In this document: in pieces, positions 1 through 13,263 of the stretch
Position numbering within the stretch: position 1 is the stretch's first letter
How the letters are laid out: each line of letters opens with the position of its first letter
Assembly (NCBI RefSeq): GCF_008831285.2
Contig: NC_045151.1
Coordinates: 367,544 to 431,543 of the forward strand
From: Nymphaea colorata
Lineage: Eukaryota; Streptophyta; Magnoliopsida; Nymphaeales; Nymphaeaceae
DNA length: 64,000 nucleotides
Reading direction: 5' to 3'
Notes under the pieces: model-generated
What the model saw: only the letters and a program-made list of their open reading frames with translations
What the model was told of the DNA's origin: nothing
Database searches by the model: none
Position numbers and translations under genes: made by a program

Positions 1-27
1 AATATGTTTTTTCTTGTTCTCTTGCAG

Positions 28-463
28 GTGACTATGCTGGTGAAATGGAAGTTGAACAACTTGTCAAGGACACGGAGAAGTATGCACTTGCGAGTCATCT
101 CCTATGGGGTTTATGGGGAATCATCTCGGTAATGCAACTTATTTCGGACTGATAAATTCTGTGTTTGTTGTTCATATATGTGGTAACTGGAACTGGGTTT
201 GTCGTGTCTTAAATTGTTAATACTGATTTTATAAGGTGGGCATGTGGTGAAGCCTTCTTGTGGTCGACAGCTTATTAATTTGTACTGCAGATTGTTTTCT
301 ATAAATTCTTTTCCATGTATATAAGCTAATTTTTATGGTGGACCCTCTCTATCTGCAGGAACATGTAAATGATATAGACTTCGACTATCTGCAGTATGCG
401 AAGCAAAGGTTCAAGCAGTACTGGCTGAGCAAACCAGCTGCTTTGGGTTGTTCATGTCCTTGA
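28..463 (+). CDS. Choline kinase, C-terminal two exons (5' end outside window)
   Basis: The product would phosphorylate choline with ATP in the cytosol, the first step of the CDP-choline route to phosphatidylcholine. Two exons are visible: 28-128, entered with two bases of a split codon after a pyrimidine-rich tract and CAG, and 359-463. They join in phase 0 across a GT-AG intron and end at TGA 461-463. The reading contains [14 protein letters not shown] followed by [18 protein letters not shown] and QYWL. This is the C-terminal signature of the choline/ethanolamine kinase family (ASH-x-WGLW, then a tail ending in a QYW motif). The plant-like tail favours choline kinase over ethanolamine kinase. 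The catalytic part lies upstream of base 1. The gene is convergent with the tRNA guanylyltransferase gene that ends at 2362. Confidence 0.9.
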
Positions 464-2361
464 TCTGCTTATAGATCTGCTTGTCAATATTGTGTAAATG
501 TAAGAATGATTTTGATCTTGTCATTGAAATGAGAACTCTTGAGGGCTTCTCTTTCTACTGCTGTTCTTGAGCTCCTCTGGGCGGGTTTTCATTTCACATG
601 TTGACGATGATTCATATAAAAAGCCATATAATTCTGTCGCCAGAATGTTTTTCTTCTTCTATCAAGTTTTGTTGCTTAAACTGAAAAAATAGCGGTTTGA
701 TGGAGTAATAAATGCAAGGAAAAGAAAATTTTGAAAATGCATGGCTGCTTTGTCACGCTCCCAATTCAAAAGGCTTTTAAGCCGTCTTCATCCTTATGGT
801 CAATCAGAAAGGTTTCAGGACTTCCTCTCTGTCAATATGTTCAGTCATCTCTTGCATTGGTGAAAATCCATTATTTTACCTCTTAAAACGGATTTAACGA
901 ACACATTAATTTTTTGATTAGTTGCAAGAAACTCAAATAGTTCTGAAAACCCTCTTAAAGATGGGCCTAATATATAACAGTTAGCAATAAAAACAAAGAA
1001 AACACTTACCTGATTTACATGCAATTACAAAACACCCATTTGATTTAGATACGCTTAAACATGCTGACGAAAACTAGCACTGTGTATATTATGGGGAATT
1101 TCATGTCCTTTGAGGCTCACGCCTTATGGCTCTACTTGCTAGAATCACATCCAGCTTATGCTACAGTGCAACTGTGGAGTCCACTAGGGGCATTCCGTGT
1201 CATAAAATGAAAACGAGTGTACCTTCCCAAAGGGAAGGAAGGAGTTCAACAGTTTTGAGTTTCGCCAAGTGCCATCACTAGTGGGAGGTTTCCTTTGGCC
1301 CGAACCTAAACAAAGAATTGTTAAAACCCTGACCACATAACTCCCCACCACCTGTGAATCCATGGAGTTGCCGGAGCTCAGGTTGGCCTTTTTTTTTTTT
1401 TTTTTTTTTTTGCATAGGAATTTTCAAGACTAGCATGTAGGTTTTATGCTACCGGGCAAGCAACAAAGTTGGACCGCTAATGGCGTTTCCATTGACAAGA
1501 TAACTATTGGCAAGAACTGCAGTCATGGCTCAACGGTACCATAGAAAAAATCAGGCTAAGTAGTGGAAGGGATGGAACATAACCCAAGGTGTTTATCTGA
1601 ATATTTCCATAATCCCTCTTACCAACCCCGATTTCCGATTGTAGAATTTGAACTCAAGCTATCTCTTGCAAGCAGACGCTTTAAGCATCTGTTGTGCTTC
1701 ATAGTAGCGTATTTGTGAACCTAAAAACGGTTAACCAGCTCTTATAAGCTGAGTCGACCCGGTCAAATACTGCAGATCTTTCGCTGACCACGGCTGAAAC
1801 AGGAAAATACAGGAAAACTCGCCTAATTCTGATTCTTTATAGTATTTTTTTCAGAAAACACTGAAGCAGGTGAAAATATTATCAGCAAAGAAAACATTAA
1901 TGACATTCAACTTTGTTAATCGTTGAAATAGATGGTGTCTGGAGAATGGAAATTTGTTAGCATTATAGGATTTTAGGAATAAAGCTTACACTCCTAGATG
2001 GCAAAGACATCATTAGCTGTTTGGAAATTATTTCAACGTTCAGTAAACCAAGAAACTCAATTACGAGAAGTACAGGGCTTACAAATATTAAGAGAAAACC
2101 ACAATCACGATTAACTTGTGAACTCAGTCAATAAACATTAAACAGCAGAAGCATACTGTGATGGAAATACATGAATTCCATAGCGCCTGGTACTATGTCT
2201 GACATAGCAAGCACGCAAGGACAAGTATCACGAACACGAGAAAGTACACGTAAGCGGAAAGGTCACATAATGTGTCGGGAAATTGCTCAGTATCAGGAAT
2301 ATTATGCCAGCCGTAACTATTAACGGTGCAAAAAGAACTTCCCACCACACAAATCAAGGGC
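464..2361. other. Intergenic region between two convergent genes
   Basis: This stretch holds the 3' untranslated regions of the choline kinase (+) and THG1 (-) genes. I see no conserved coding exon on either strand. A run of about 20 T lies near 1388-1411. In particular I found no second guanylyltransferase domain here. Confidence 0.6.
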
Positions 2362-5300
2362 TCATTTATCTAAGAGAATTGTTGGGTGTTCATTCCAAAA
2401 CTCTGGTCCAATGATATCACAGTGATCCAAGACCACCTTTTTGCGAGGTCTTCTAATAGGAGTGCCCGCTTCGTTGTATTTCACAATTTCATCCACCTGC
2501 AATTCATTCAGACATGGTTACAATGCAGCTTGTCCACGAAGACATCATATATATTGGATGCATCTCTTCAAACAAAACGATTTGACAAGACCGAAGCCCA
2601 ATGACTCAAGTCTCTAACGGACGTATTCATTCTTCTTCTTGGCTGTTCTTTACCACTCTTGTGAATGCATATGCTTATTCTCATGCAATTCTCAAAGAAG
2701 CAGGGTTTGGCAGATTCGTTTTTTACCGCTTTTTTCTAGCAAATGACCTCCATGGACACACACACATACACACATAGAGGTAAAAAATATGAACATGTAC
2801 CATAAAAGCCGATAAAATAAAAGTGTAGCTAATCAGTAACTCTATTAAGGGAAATCCAAAGGGTGCATGAAATATAATTTGTCCACATCAAAGATCAACA
2901 GAGATTTCACCCCATGGACAAGTCTAAGATGGTTTTTCTTCCATCAGAATTTCCCAATATGAAATAAAGCACAGCAACCAAAAGTATTCTTCAGACGTAC
3001 TTGTTTGCATACAAGCCCAGATATAGTTCGTCTATTTCATTCTTCATCAACTTAGGGACAAACTGAGGACTATTCTTGAGACAAAACTTATGCTTATTGA
3101 GTAAAACACATGCTCCTGTACGGCTAAAAACATCAAAATTATTGATGAGGAAGAAAGGCTAACCATTTCCCTGTAAATGCAAGATCCTTTCCTGAAAATA
3201 GCAGGTATCATGTTGTAGTTGATCCCAAACTTCTCGTAAAGCAGCTCATTTTTTTCTGATGTTTGAGTGCCCTGATGAATCAAACCACATGTAAGTGCCA
3301 CTGATAACGTTAAACTGAAACAGTAAAAAATATCATAAGCAGGAATACAAAAGATAAAACCAAAACTGAAAAGAAGGCCACAGAAATTTTTCCATGAATA
3401 TATACATATAAAGCGATGCACTGGTAACCACCCTTGCAGAAACTTTGTTGAAACACATTGGCACCCCAGATATAACTTAGTACCCACTGAAGAGATGATT
3501 TTCATCATAATAGGTAACCTTACATTGGGTTTGCCATGAAACAGAAAAATGGTACAACTAAGACCACGGAGACAGATTGGCCTATAATGGTAAGTCAGCA
3601 GTGGTTATAATGTCAAAAATGGTTTCACATTAACTCACATGGATAGGCAGTGCATCCATCTCAGTAAAGGCCAAGAACTTCCAATATCAGCACCCATGCA
3701 ACTTAGTTTTGAGGATTTCACCAGGGAAATGGGCAAACAAGATGAAACTTTAAGCAGGAAAGTGGAACTGCAACAACTAAATGAGCTGCCAATTAGTCCT
3801 GAATGACACTATACAGTATAGTGAAACAACCAGCTACTCTTTCCACCACTTCTGCTTCACAAGGGTCGTCACCAATAGCAATTATGGCCGGATGTAAAAT
3901 TTTTCAAAAGAGAGAACCATATCAATTAAACTGTGGAAAATTGGGTCAGTGTTGACAAAGTGATGAAAGAGAATTCCCTCTCGATGAGAATTAGAAGGAA
4001 CTGCAGCATCTTTCTGTCAATAGTTTGGAAGTCAAACAGCAGTTGAGTGTCCAATTTTTTATAGTAAACCAAGTATTCCAGCACACGCTTTTAATATAAA
4101 TCCTATAAAATAAACTTCCAATTTATAAGTTCCATGTTGTAAGAATTGTGTCATAAAGCCTCAATTATCAATTGGCACTTGTGACATTCATATCATAGTG
4201 AGATGATGCATGAATAAAAGAAATAGGAAGGCAAAGCAGAGATCATAATTTGTTGCATCCACATGAAGCGTCATATTCAAGAAAAAACATTGAAATCCTT
4301 AAAAGATTGAAAAGGGATCCTGAACCACCTTTAAGATATCCTGTGCTTCTCTTTTGCTTTTACCAGAATCAACAAGCATCCAGAAACAGGTATTATATTG
4401 ATTGTTTATATGACCTACAAAAACCAAGAAAAGTGTACTGCAATTAATATTCCATGAGCATATCCTAACTGAGATTTTGGAAAATTTATAAGTTCAAAGC
4501 CTGCAATAGAGAAATGTAATTTACATCAGTTTCACTAGCTGAGGGATGAAATGGCAACAAACAGTGCATAAGCTTGTTAACTGCCATGGACCTAAGATGC
4601 TTGGATCTACATCAAGCATAGGCAAATACTAACAATGACCTTCTCAATGACTGTTTTAGGGGTGTAAAACAAGCTGGCATAGTGAAATGTCACACATAGT
4701 TCCAACTCTGATTCCCACATTGTGCCTCCTCATATAGAAGTAATATTTTAACTCCAGATGCTTGGATCTACATCAAGCATAGGCAAATACTAACAATGAC
4801 CTTTTAATGGCTGTTTTAGGGGTGTAAAACAAGCTGGCATAGTGAAATGTCACACATAGTTCCAACTCTGATTCTCACATTGTGCCTCCTCATATAGAAG
4901 TAATATTTTAACTCCACAAATTGACCAAATCCAATTGCCTAATGCCGCATCCACATGACACAGAAGCTGGATGTTTCCCGTAAGTAAAGAAAACAACTTA
5001 AACATACCATTTCTCCTTAAGCTAACCTGGGCACTAAAATCTATAGGAACTAAACCCAAGACCCCTTAGAGAACATAGTGGGAGCTATGATATTGATAAA
5101 CATTTATATACATTTTATCAATATCTATAAGCACCATTACCTACTGGTGGTAAAATGCTTCATTCAACCCTATGGTGGTAAAATGCTTCATTCAACCATA
5201 TGGATGTGATCAGCTCCATCTCTAATAGGTTTAAGCATGCACAGTGAATCATAAATTCAAATATGCATGTGAAAAATCAAAGGCTCTCAACTGCTACAAA

Positions 5301-8300
5301 ATATGGAGGTGCAGCAAAGCTGGTCCAGAAAATCATGCCAGGCTCAATTCTAACATATAAAGACAGCAAACGAATCCAGTTAAATATGACCTAAAAGTTA
5401 ATTTTCCCTTCGCAGCGTTACACTAAAGCAAGTCAAGGATGTATAACCTTAAGCTATGGTGGTACACTAGAACAACAGCTGAGCATCAAACTAACAGCCA
5501 CCTTGTTGGTTGGAGAAGGAAGCTTCATAGGTTCCAAATCATACCCCTCCTGCATTGTGTATTTGCTAAATATTATTATGGGCTTGAGCGTAGTCAAGTT
5601 AGACCAAGCAATTTGTTTTCGACATCAACATCCATGTAACCAAAAAAGGTTAGTCAGTGACCAAGCAGAAGACACCCTAAAATCCTGGGCCAGACTGGTT
5701 GGAACCAGTCAGTCTGAAACAGTCGAAGTTCATGTCCCAAAAAAGGAATATATAGATGGCAAAAAAACAATAGCTGAACTGCCTACAATAACTAAAGAGT
5801 ATAATCTTTGATGGTTGATCCGTATAATAAAAAATCCATCCATATAAAACAGAAATCCAAATGTTGCTCATTATTACAAGTAATACACGGAAATATCTTA
5901 CAGTACATCTACACAAATATTTAGGTCAATGTATATTCACTATGAAGCAAAGTGCTTCAAGCACAATGGATGAACAGAATATATTTCGGCTACAAGGTAA
6001 CTTGTGCAACAGCAAACAGCTACAATAGAATGTGTTATGCACGAAAAGTACCAATGACATGGATGAATAAACTATATATACAAGTAACTTAAAACCTTAT
6101 GTTGTACCATTTTCTACGTCTTGCATAACTCTGGACAGGTTGACTGATCCATGTGTTTCGGGTAGTGGAGAATGACTTTTGAATTGCCAGACTTCACCAT
6201 CTATGCAGGATTTCCTATAATGAAAAAGAACTATAATTGGCCCCAACTTTCTGAACTAACAGAAACTATTAATACATTGAAACAGTAAGATCTAAGAGTA
6301 GATATCATATTTTCACCTATGTTTAATATATCTATATATTAGGTTGGGATGACTTGAAAGTTTGAAACTGCAAAATCTCAACTATATTGTACATAGAATT
6401 GAGTATAGCAAATATTTAATCATTTTACTCCATGACAAAAATGAAGCACATGTTCCTAATTGGTGTCATCATAAACTTCCAAAGGATTAGACTGGAACAA
6501 GTACTACTATATGCATATATTATTCTCATTAGCTATCCCAATTTCTTGGTTACAATGCTGAAGAGAATTCTCAAAAAAGCAGCACAAATTCTCAAAAAAA
6601 CAGCAAATGGATCCTATAGTTCTCAAAACAAAATAGAAAATTGAGTACAGCTCATCATTGCAAAGCATAATACACTGCAGAAAGGAAATTTTTATAATGT
6701 GCATAACAACTCAAAATAATTGTCTGAAAGATCATATATTGCAATTTCACTTACAATCGACTTGCCGCCAAGAAAGATAATCTCGAAGAATTTCTTGCGA
6801 TGGATAACATATGACTCGCCCATCAAAATAAGGTGTGCACTGCAATGACTTCTCTGGGAAATAGTCTTTCCATTTCATTACATAAGTGGAAGAGAAGAAT
6901 GAAACACTGAGTGACAAAATTTTGCTGCATTTTTATATTTGGACCATGTAAACTAAATGCACAATGAGTCAAACATTCTAATAAATCATTAAAACAGAGA
7001 CAAATTATTTCAGAAATAACCTGCTTCGCCTTTCATAAAACTTAGATGACTTCTTCAACACGAAACTGGAAAAACAAAAAATAGAGGCACTTCAGCAATC
7101 CACTAAATACTTATTTGATCAAATGTGTTTTTGTTCAATAGAATCTATAAGATTCACAAAGACCATTAATTCATGATAACAGGAAAAGAACAAGCTCTAG
7201 CCTTCAAGTAATTTCCTCAACATAAACATGGAGGATAGCAAAAGTCACCTGTATTCATCACTAACACCATAAGCAAATACAATGTCTGGAAACTGTTCGA
7301 ACATTGCAAGGGCACATGAATTCATCAACTTCAAGGCATTCTCATCATTAGGTTTCTCAAACTCATGGACATCAGAGAACCTTAAAAAAGAAAAAGAACA
7401 CACAAAACACCATTTATATAAGCAAACAAGCAACATTTATACAGCGATGGAGCACTGCAATAGAAAAGCATGGATGGTATAAACTTGAACGTCTCAATGT
7501 TGGAAGCAAATAGCATAAAGGACAATGATTTAAAAAAGGAAAATGAAACATGCTCTAACATCACTGTCTTAATTTTAACTTACTTTTATTGTTTGACATT
7601 TTTATCTAAAATGGTTTAGGACTGTCATTTCAAATCTGCACCAGATGCTTTAGGCTGAAAAATGTATATATGCACATAGACAATATGCATTGTCATTTCC
7701 CCATATCCTAATCTCTAAGATTTTCCTTCTCATACCAAGTATATTTGTTTCATTTCCCTCATAAATACCATAGTATACGGCCACCCAGATATTAAGTGGA
7801 TGCAATCTAATTAAATCGCTTGTGACCTGAAAGATATGCAAATTCCTTCAACCTAAAGAAAGCTCACCACCATTATCTACCTTTGGAAGCCATAAAATAC
7901 AAATGCTACAAAAATAGACTGCAAAGATATCTGAGATTGTGATGCATGAGGAAGACAAAAGGTTTTCCTTTTAAGGACAAGTATAAGCTCCTAATTGAAA
8001 AGAAGTCTGCTTTCATGAGCAGAGGAGAAATACACATCTCAAATTTACTCTCCAGGAGAAAAATGGAGTATCTTGATGCCAACATGTTAAACATCAACAA
8101 GATGGTGGGCTTTCAAAATGTTGAAAGCATCTTCATGTCGTTCTTCTTTGACAAAACAAACTCTTGAACTCATGTTTCGAAAATCCTATTCCTCTCAGAC
8201 ATCGATTAATTTAAAGTTTAAACTTTTTATTTGTAGTATGGGATTGGATTGAAAAGCAGACAACCAAAGCTACTGGAAGTCAGGGGGTGCCACAGGTATT

Positions 8301-8568
8301 CCTCAAGCGCTAAGGTTAAGTATGATTACTTCTATCAATATCCAAGCAATATAATCATATTAAGACGACAGCTAGATAATATTTAAATTCTTTTGACTAG
8401 AAACCATGATTTAGAAGGAATTTTCTATTAATTATGACAAAAAAGAATGATTTTTGGTTGTAACCTATGGAAATGACAGCCATCTATTCTGATAACGATC
8501 CATGTTGATGGCAACAATGCGTCATGGGCTTCAAATGATTTCACGTACTCATATCTGCTATTTGCCAT
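2362..8568 (-). CDS. THG1: tRNA-His guanylyltransferase, single-domain, 259 aa
   Basis: The enzyme adds the extra G at position -1 of tRNA-His, the identity element for histidyl-tRNA synthetase, by 3'-5' nucleotide addition. There are seven coding exons on the minus strand: 8465-8568, 7249-7380, 7021-7065, 6755-6924, 4329-4414, 3164-3271 and 2362-2496. All introns are GT-AG, phases agree, and the total is 780 nt. The start is ATG 8568, reading MANSRYEYVKSFE. Visible motifs are the metal-binding RIDGCHFHRFS near residue 30, the second carboxylate region AYGVSDEYSF near residue 75, HINNQYNTCFW in the middle and FRKGSCIYRE near the C terminus. It ends in FWNEHPTILLDK. The length fits the catalytic core of eukaryotic Thg1 (yeast and human enzymes are roughly 240-300 aa). 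As I recall, Arabidopsis homologues carry two such domains in tandem; this one has a single domain. The start lies about 0.8 kb below a likely 5' UTR exon. Confidence 0.93.
4595..4915. repeat. Tandem duplication, 2 x about 161 bp, in a THG1 intron
   Basis: Bases 4595-4755 and 4756-4915 are two head-to-tail copies differing at only a few positions (for example cttctcaatgact versus cttttaatggct). The copies are intronic and have no coding content. The near identity implies a recent local duplication. Confidence 0.93.
5145..5200. repeat. Short tandem duplication, 2 x 28 bp
   Basis: The unit tggtggtaaaatgcttcatt plus eight further bases occurs twice in a row, starting at 5145 and 5173. It is within the same THG1 intron as the 161-bp duplication. 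Confidence 0.85.
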
Positions 8569-9358
8569 TGAAATGATGAGGTCTTCCTTGTCACCTTCTG
8601 ATACAACAGCAGCTGATAGAAATATTCAGCTGACTTGTCTAACTGATATCTAAAAACATAAGAACAAAAAGTTAATAAATATCTTAGAAACTTTGTAATA
8701 ATAACTGTGATCAAAACCAAGGAAAACACAAGAAACTAGGAAATTGATTAGGAAAATGCATCACTGTCCACTTATGTGGTTTAAATATTGGATAAAGAAT
8801 CACCCAGAAATGAATTGAAAACACAACGAAATGAATGGGCATACAAGAACAAGTGGAGGTTCAGAGCTGTTCCCACATGTTAAGTTGCAAGGTTTGAATA
8901 GTTTCACTTAGCATGGTAGGCACTCAAGGAGCAAGGTTATGGTTTGCTGGAGTTGACTCTCAATCTGAAGGGCCTTGACCAAGTCTGGAAGGCAGTGGAA
9001 TCAAGTTTGCATAACAAGCACATATACAGAATATATATTTATACTGTCAGTCACTCCCTCTCTACCGATATATCTATCTACCTATCTACTAACATAGATA
9101 ACCATTCCAAGTACATATCCATCAAAAGCATGTCAACTCTAATCTGCATCAACCTACAAGAAAGCATATACATTCATCTCGACGCCTGCCTCTTGCATCC
9201 GCAAGAAATTCTCAAGGGCGTCTCTGCTACAACGTCCACTGATGACCAAACCCCTGAGCAGAGAAGTCCAAGGAAAGACGCTCCTCGCCTACAATTTGGA
9301 GAACACCAAAGTCTTCCTCATGACAGAACCCACTAGCAGCATACCTCTCACGGGCGAG

Positions 9359-9360
<2 letters not shown>

Positions 9361-9403
<43 letters not shown>
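9361..9403. repeat. (GA)n microsatellite
   Basis: About 21 GA units. In the sense of the THG1 gene (minus strand) this is a (CT)n tract immediately downstream of the inferred 5' UTR splice donor at 9408-9407. Confidence 0.97.
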
Positions 9404-9408
<5 letters not shown>

Positions 9409-9560
9409 CTCGTACCGGAGATGCGGAGAGGAAGAGGAGGAGGAACGCAGGAATGGCTGCGTCGAGCTGCTGAGGTGGATCGAGGAGCCGCTGCCTGAGA
9501 CGTGCCTAAGAGGAGAGAGGCAGACGCTTCAGTCAGAGGGGAGGGTCCGGCAAGTTACCA
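9409..9560 (-). promoter_or_regulatory. THG1: Likely THG1 5' UTR exon and promoter-proximal region
   Basis: The coding start at 8568 is preceded on the minus strand by acceptor-like sequence (for example TATCAG near 8600). A strong donor, GAG|GTAAGC, lies at 9409/9408. This suggests a non-coding first exon ending at 9409 and a leader intron of about 0.8 kb. The upper limit near 9560 is a guess; no TATA box was pinned down. Transcript data would settle it. Confidence 0.4.
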
Positions 9561-10322
9561 CTGTGAGTTTCACCGGAATTAAATGCATTTCGGGCGAAAC
9601 CTTTTTCTTCGTTTGATGAAGGTGTGGCAAAATGGTCCATTGCGGTGAAATCTCCCACTGCACGGTATTTATCCACGCAATCAAACTTTACCTAAGGAAG
9701 ACCGATTCGTAATGCTGTCATTTAAGCTAGTCAGTATCTCACATCTAACACCCTCATCTGATTTAAAATGTATGATATTTTATATATAAATTAAGATCTA
9801 AGAAAATTAAATGGTGGTTCTAACTTTTTAAAATCACCAAGCTATCTAATCAAGACTTCATCATTGTACAAGTAAAATAATATAAACTAATATTGGGTGA
9901 CAAAAATACTTATTATTTTTTTTTCTCTCAATCTTTTGTTTGCTTTATATGGATGGCAGTTCTACTTACATAATTGGGTGATTCACTCACTATATATCAT
10001 TCTAATTTAATCCTATAGTGCACACTTTTGATACAGTCTCAGAAATAAATAAAAAAAAAACTATCATGCTACTTAAAAAGAAAAGATACAAAGACATACG
10101 ACTTGATGCTTGTGAGAAAGAGGGTGGACAATGTGGACAATGAGCAGCAGGTCGCTGAAGAATTCGGTTTCGCAAATGCATTTCGGAACAACTTCTTCCA
10201 CGTTGGATAGACAAATTCTTTTTTCAGCAAAACAGAAAAACCTTTCCCGAAATCGGAATTGCCACATCAAACGGGTACTTGCTTAAACCTTTATAGATTG
10301 ATATTGAGCCGAATCAACAGAA

Positions 10323-10393
10323 GCACCAGTGGTCTAGTGGTAGAATAGTACCCTGCCACGGTACAGACCCGGGTTCGATTCCCGGCTGGTGCA
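10323..10393 (+). tRNA. tRNA-Gly (anticodon GCC)
   Basis: A 71-nt cloverleaf. The acceptor stem is GCACCAG with CTGGTGC plus discriminator A. The D-arm has the box A consensus TGGTCTAGTGGTAG. The anticodon stem is GTACC/GGTAC around loop CTGCCAC with anticodon GCC at 10355-10357. The T-arm contains GGGTTCGATTCCC (box B). There is no intron and no genome-encoded CCA, as expected for a nuclear eukaryotic tRNA. Both internal promoter boxes are intact, so the gene is probably functional. Confidence 0.98.
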
Positions 10394-10399
10394 ATTCAA

Positions 10400-10404
10400 T
10401 TTTT
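10400..10404 (+). terminator. Pol III T-run terminator of the tRNA-Gly gene
   Basis: Five consecutive T residues begin 7 bases after the mature tRNA 3' end, a usual RNA polymerase III termination signal. Confidence 0.8.
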
Positions 10405-13263
10405 ACTTTGTGCTCCTATTTCCTTTTCTTTCTGTCTATCGATATATCCGTGATCTGGGCCTCTCGTTTAAAGATTTATGCCAGACCAGCCGTGGACGCA
10501 TATCGAAAATTGATATCTGGTATTTACTTCATAAACATATCATGTATTTGCAAAAGTGATACTCCTTTTAAGCTTTCTTAAACAATATACACTGCCATGT
10601 TAGCATTTTTATAATTTTTCTCTTTTAGTACCAATCTGGAGTTGATTGGGTCCGGGTCTCATTTTAGATTACTTGCTTAAATCTGCAAATTACATTACAT
10701 GGCCCTGAGAACCAGCCAATAATTGGATTCAAGTTGGCTCAAATTCTTTGAGTGGAAACTACATATTGAGATTAATCCTAAGATTGAGTACTGGACATAA
10801 TCACACAATGCTTCCCAAAACAAGATCATAGTGTCATTAGAACAAGTGTTTAAGGAACACAATTTCTTGGATTAAGGGATATAGTGTAGCTGGTCATAGT
10901 AAGGGTATGTAAAAAGGCAAGTTTTCAGTTCAATTCTATAGGTGTTATATTGTGCTATAAATGGTGGGGCATGATACATAAGTTCAAGGGTGTGCAGTGC
11001 TACCGTCATTGATGCAATGCGACCCATGACCAGACAAAAGGAGGTAGGTCTCTAGTTCAATTTTTGGTGCAGTGCTGCCACTATTGGTGCAATGCAACCC
11101 ATGACCAGGCAAAACGGGTTGGGGGCCTTTGGGCCCCTTTTTCATGAGGTGGGAAAGTAAACTTGGGAATGACCAATTGAGTTGCACTTGCTAAATATAC
11201 ACAAATATACACATAATGCAATATCTTATATGTGTAGCGAACCAACATCAATGGGTTAAAGCAAGTAAGCAACCTGCTTGTGGACAAGCCAGGTTTGGCT
11301 CAATGTTCATAAGACAGGTCTGAGCCCAGTTCAATACTATCAAGGTTGACTTGAATTTGAACTGGACCATAGCCGAACTCGGACCTCGGGTCATGTGCAA
11401 TGCTAGCTATGGATTCCTCAATGCAAAAACCTCAGACCTTGGCTGCAACTCTACTCCAGACTCTCCGCGACGAGCCTGCTTGCCATGGAAGACAACTCAT
11501 AAGAAATGGCTCTTGTAACCACCCATATGTGAATCCAAGCATAGCCAAATCATCAGCCACACTGAATCTGAAGCTGAAGGCATTCTCTTGGGTCAAGTCA
11601 GACATCAGACAGACATGTTAGTCTAGGATTATAATGGAAGCTGTATGTTGGGTCAGGCTGAATCTAAAAGCTTAGGCGCCCTTACTTCATCAAACTCACT
11701 TAAGCCCTTTGAAACATAAGATTGGGGATGTCAATGAATTGAATTCAGATCCTGACTGAAATACTTCAGAAATGTTCGAACATGAAAACAATAATCAATA
11801 TCCGATTAAGAAATCAGATCCGATTTGATTTATTAAACATCTGGTCGGTCCAATTAAGATCTGGTTGCAAATAAATATTTCATTGAATTCAGATTTGGAA
11901 AGTTTCAAGTTAAGATCCAATACCTGACACGACTTGCAATATCCATGTATTTTGAAAGCTGCTTCTTAACATATCACAATGCAGTTCAGATTTGATTGTG
12001 TATTTAAAAGTTATATTTGGCTTCATATGTGAAAATTAGATTGAATTTTGATTGTGAATTTTAAAATTGGACTTGGATATGGTACAAGCTTTTATTTATT
12101 CATTATTTGGCTCCTAATTCTAATCCAAATAGGTGAACAATCGAGAGAATATATAGAGTAAAGAGTGAATCCAATTCGAATATAGTCCATTGACTTCCCT
12201 ACCTAAGATTGAATCCATTTTCCGTATCCATAAACAAGCAAAGACATTATGTGATGTACTCATCACTTGGGCATGTCAGTTTCGCCCTTTTCGTGGCTCC
12301 TTGCCCATGTCAACAAGAGCAGACTTCCCGATTTGGAGGATGACTTTGGTGCCATCGAGCAAGGTAAAGTTGGTGTTTGATTGGGTTAATGATATATTGC
12401 CTCAGATACCCCAGGCAATCAAACATGGAAAAAAAAATGGCTGATTTTTTTTCACGTTGAGATCCAACATCTCACATTAATGCATGCATGAGCAGAGCCT
12501 TTTGATCACCTGGAAAACCCAGTAGAAAGACCAGATGGTTTTCTAACAAACTCATGGAAATCATCTCAAGAATATGGCACAGATGGTTCATAGGTTTTCA
12601 CGGCAAAGTTTTTCTTGATTGTTGATTCAGAAGTTTGTTTTTTCAGGAAAACCTTCAGAATTCAAAAATTTTGACAAACTAGTTTCGAAAAGTTAAGATT
12701 TTTTAAATATTTTTTTCTCACAGAAACTTCGATTAACATCCAAAATTTATTTAAGTAATATGTTTAAAATGTTATTAATTAAGAAAATGGAAAACATATA
12801 CCCGACAAGGTGATAATTTCATTTTAGCATTCTTTTTCAAAATATTGCAATTTCTTCACTTCATTCAGTTTTCTAGTAGTCTTTTCGCACAAGAATGCTA
12901 GCTTATGTGGCAATGTTTCAGATATCACATAAGAATGTTGATGCAGAGAAATTGTATCATCGACACTTGAAGAATTTGTAGGCAGAGCTGGACTGACTCA
13001 GGTGACTCCAGTACGTATTCACGTGTGACATGCATGCCTAGACGTAGCACTTGTTTATGCCTGCATGCTTGCACAGGAACAAAAGCTAGTAAAGAACTTC
13101 CATCATGTATTACCAGAAAATAAACGGATAAACTATACAAAACATTTTTCGCTACTCAAATCATTGCCGACATGGACTTACGATTTACTGCACAAATATT
13201 AAAGTCATTGCGTTCTATTCCATTCTCATGAGAGACAAGAATGGAGTTACTGTTAAGATTATC
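10405..13263. other. Intergenic, repeat-derived sequence
   Basis: No conserved exon is seen on either strand. Around 11750-12190 the sequence is AT-rich with repeated 'atccgattt'-like words. The same kind of sequence recurs in a receptor-kinase intron near 52000-52280, which suggests a shared degraded repeat. Confidence 0.55.
10992..11125. repeat. Imperfect tandem repeat, period 75 bp
   Basis: The segment starting gtgcagtgctaccgtcattg at 10992 recurs at 11067 as gtgcagtgctgccactattg. Both copies continue into a shared gcaatgcRacccatgaccag stretch. Confidence 0.8.

Noticed and set aside
5503-5811. Plus-strand 102-codon frame in a THG1 intron
   Set aside because: It is antisense to the gene, shows no conserved motif and overlaps other equally open frames.
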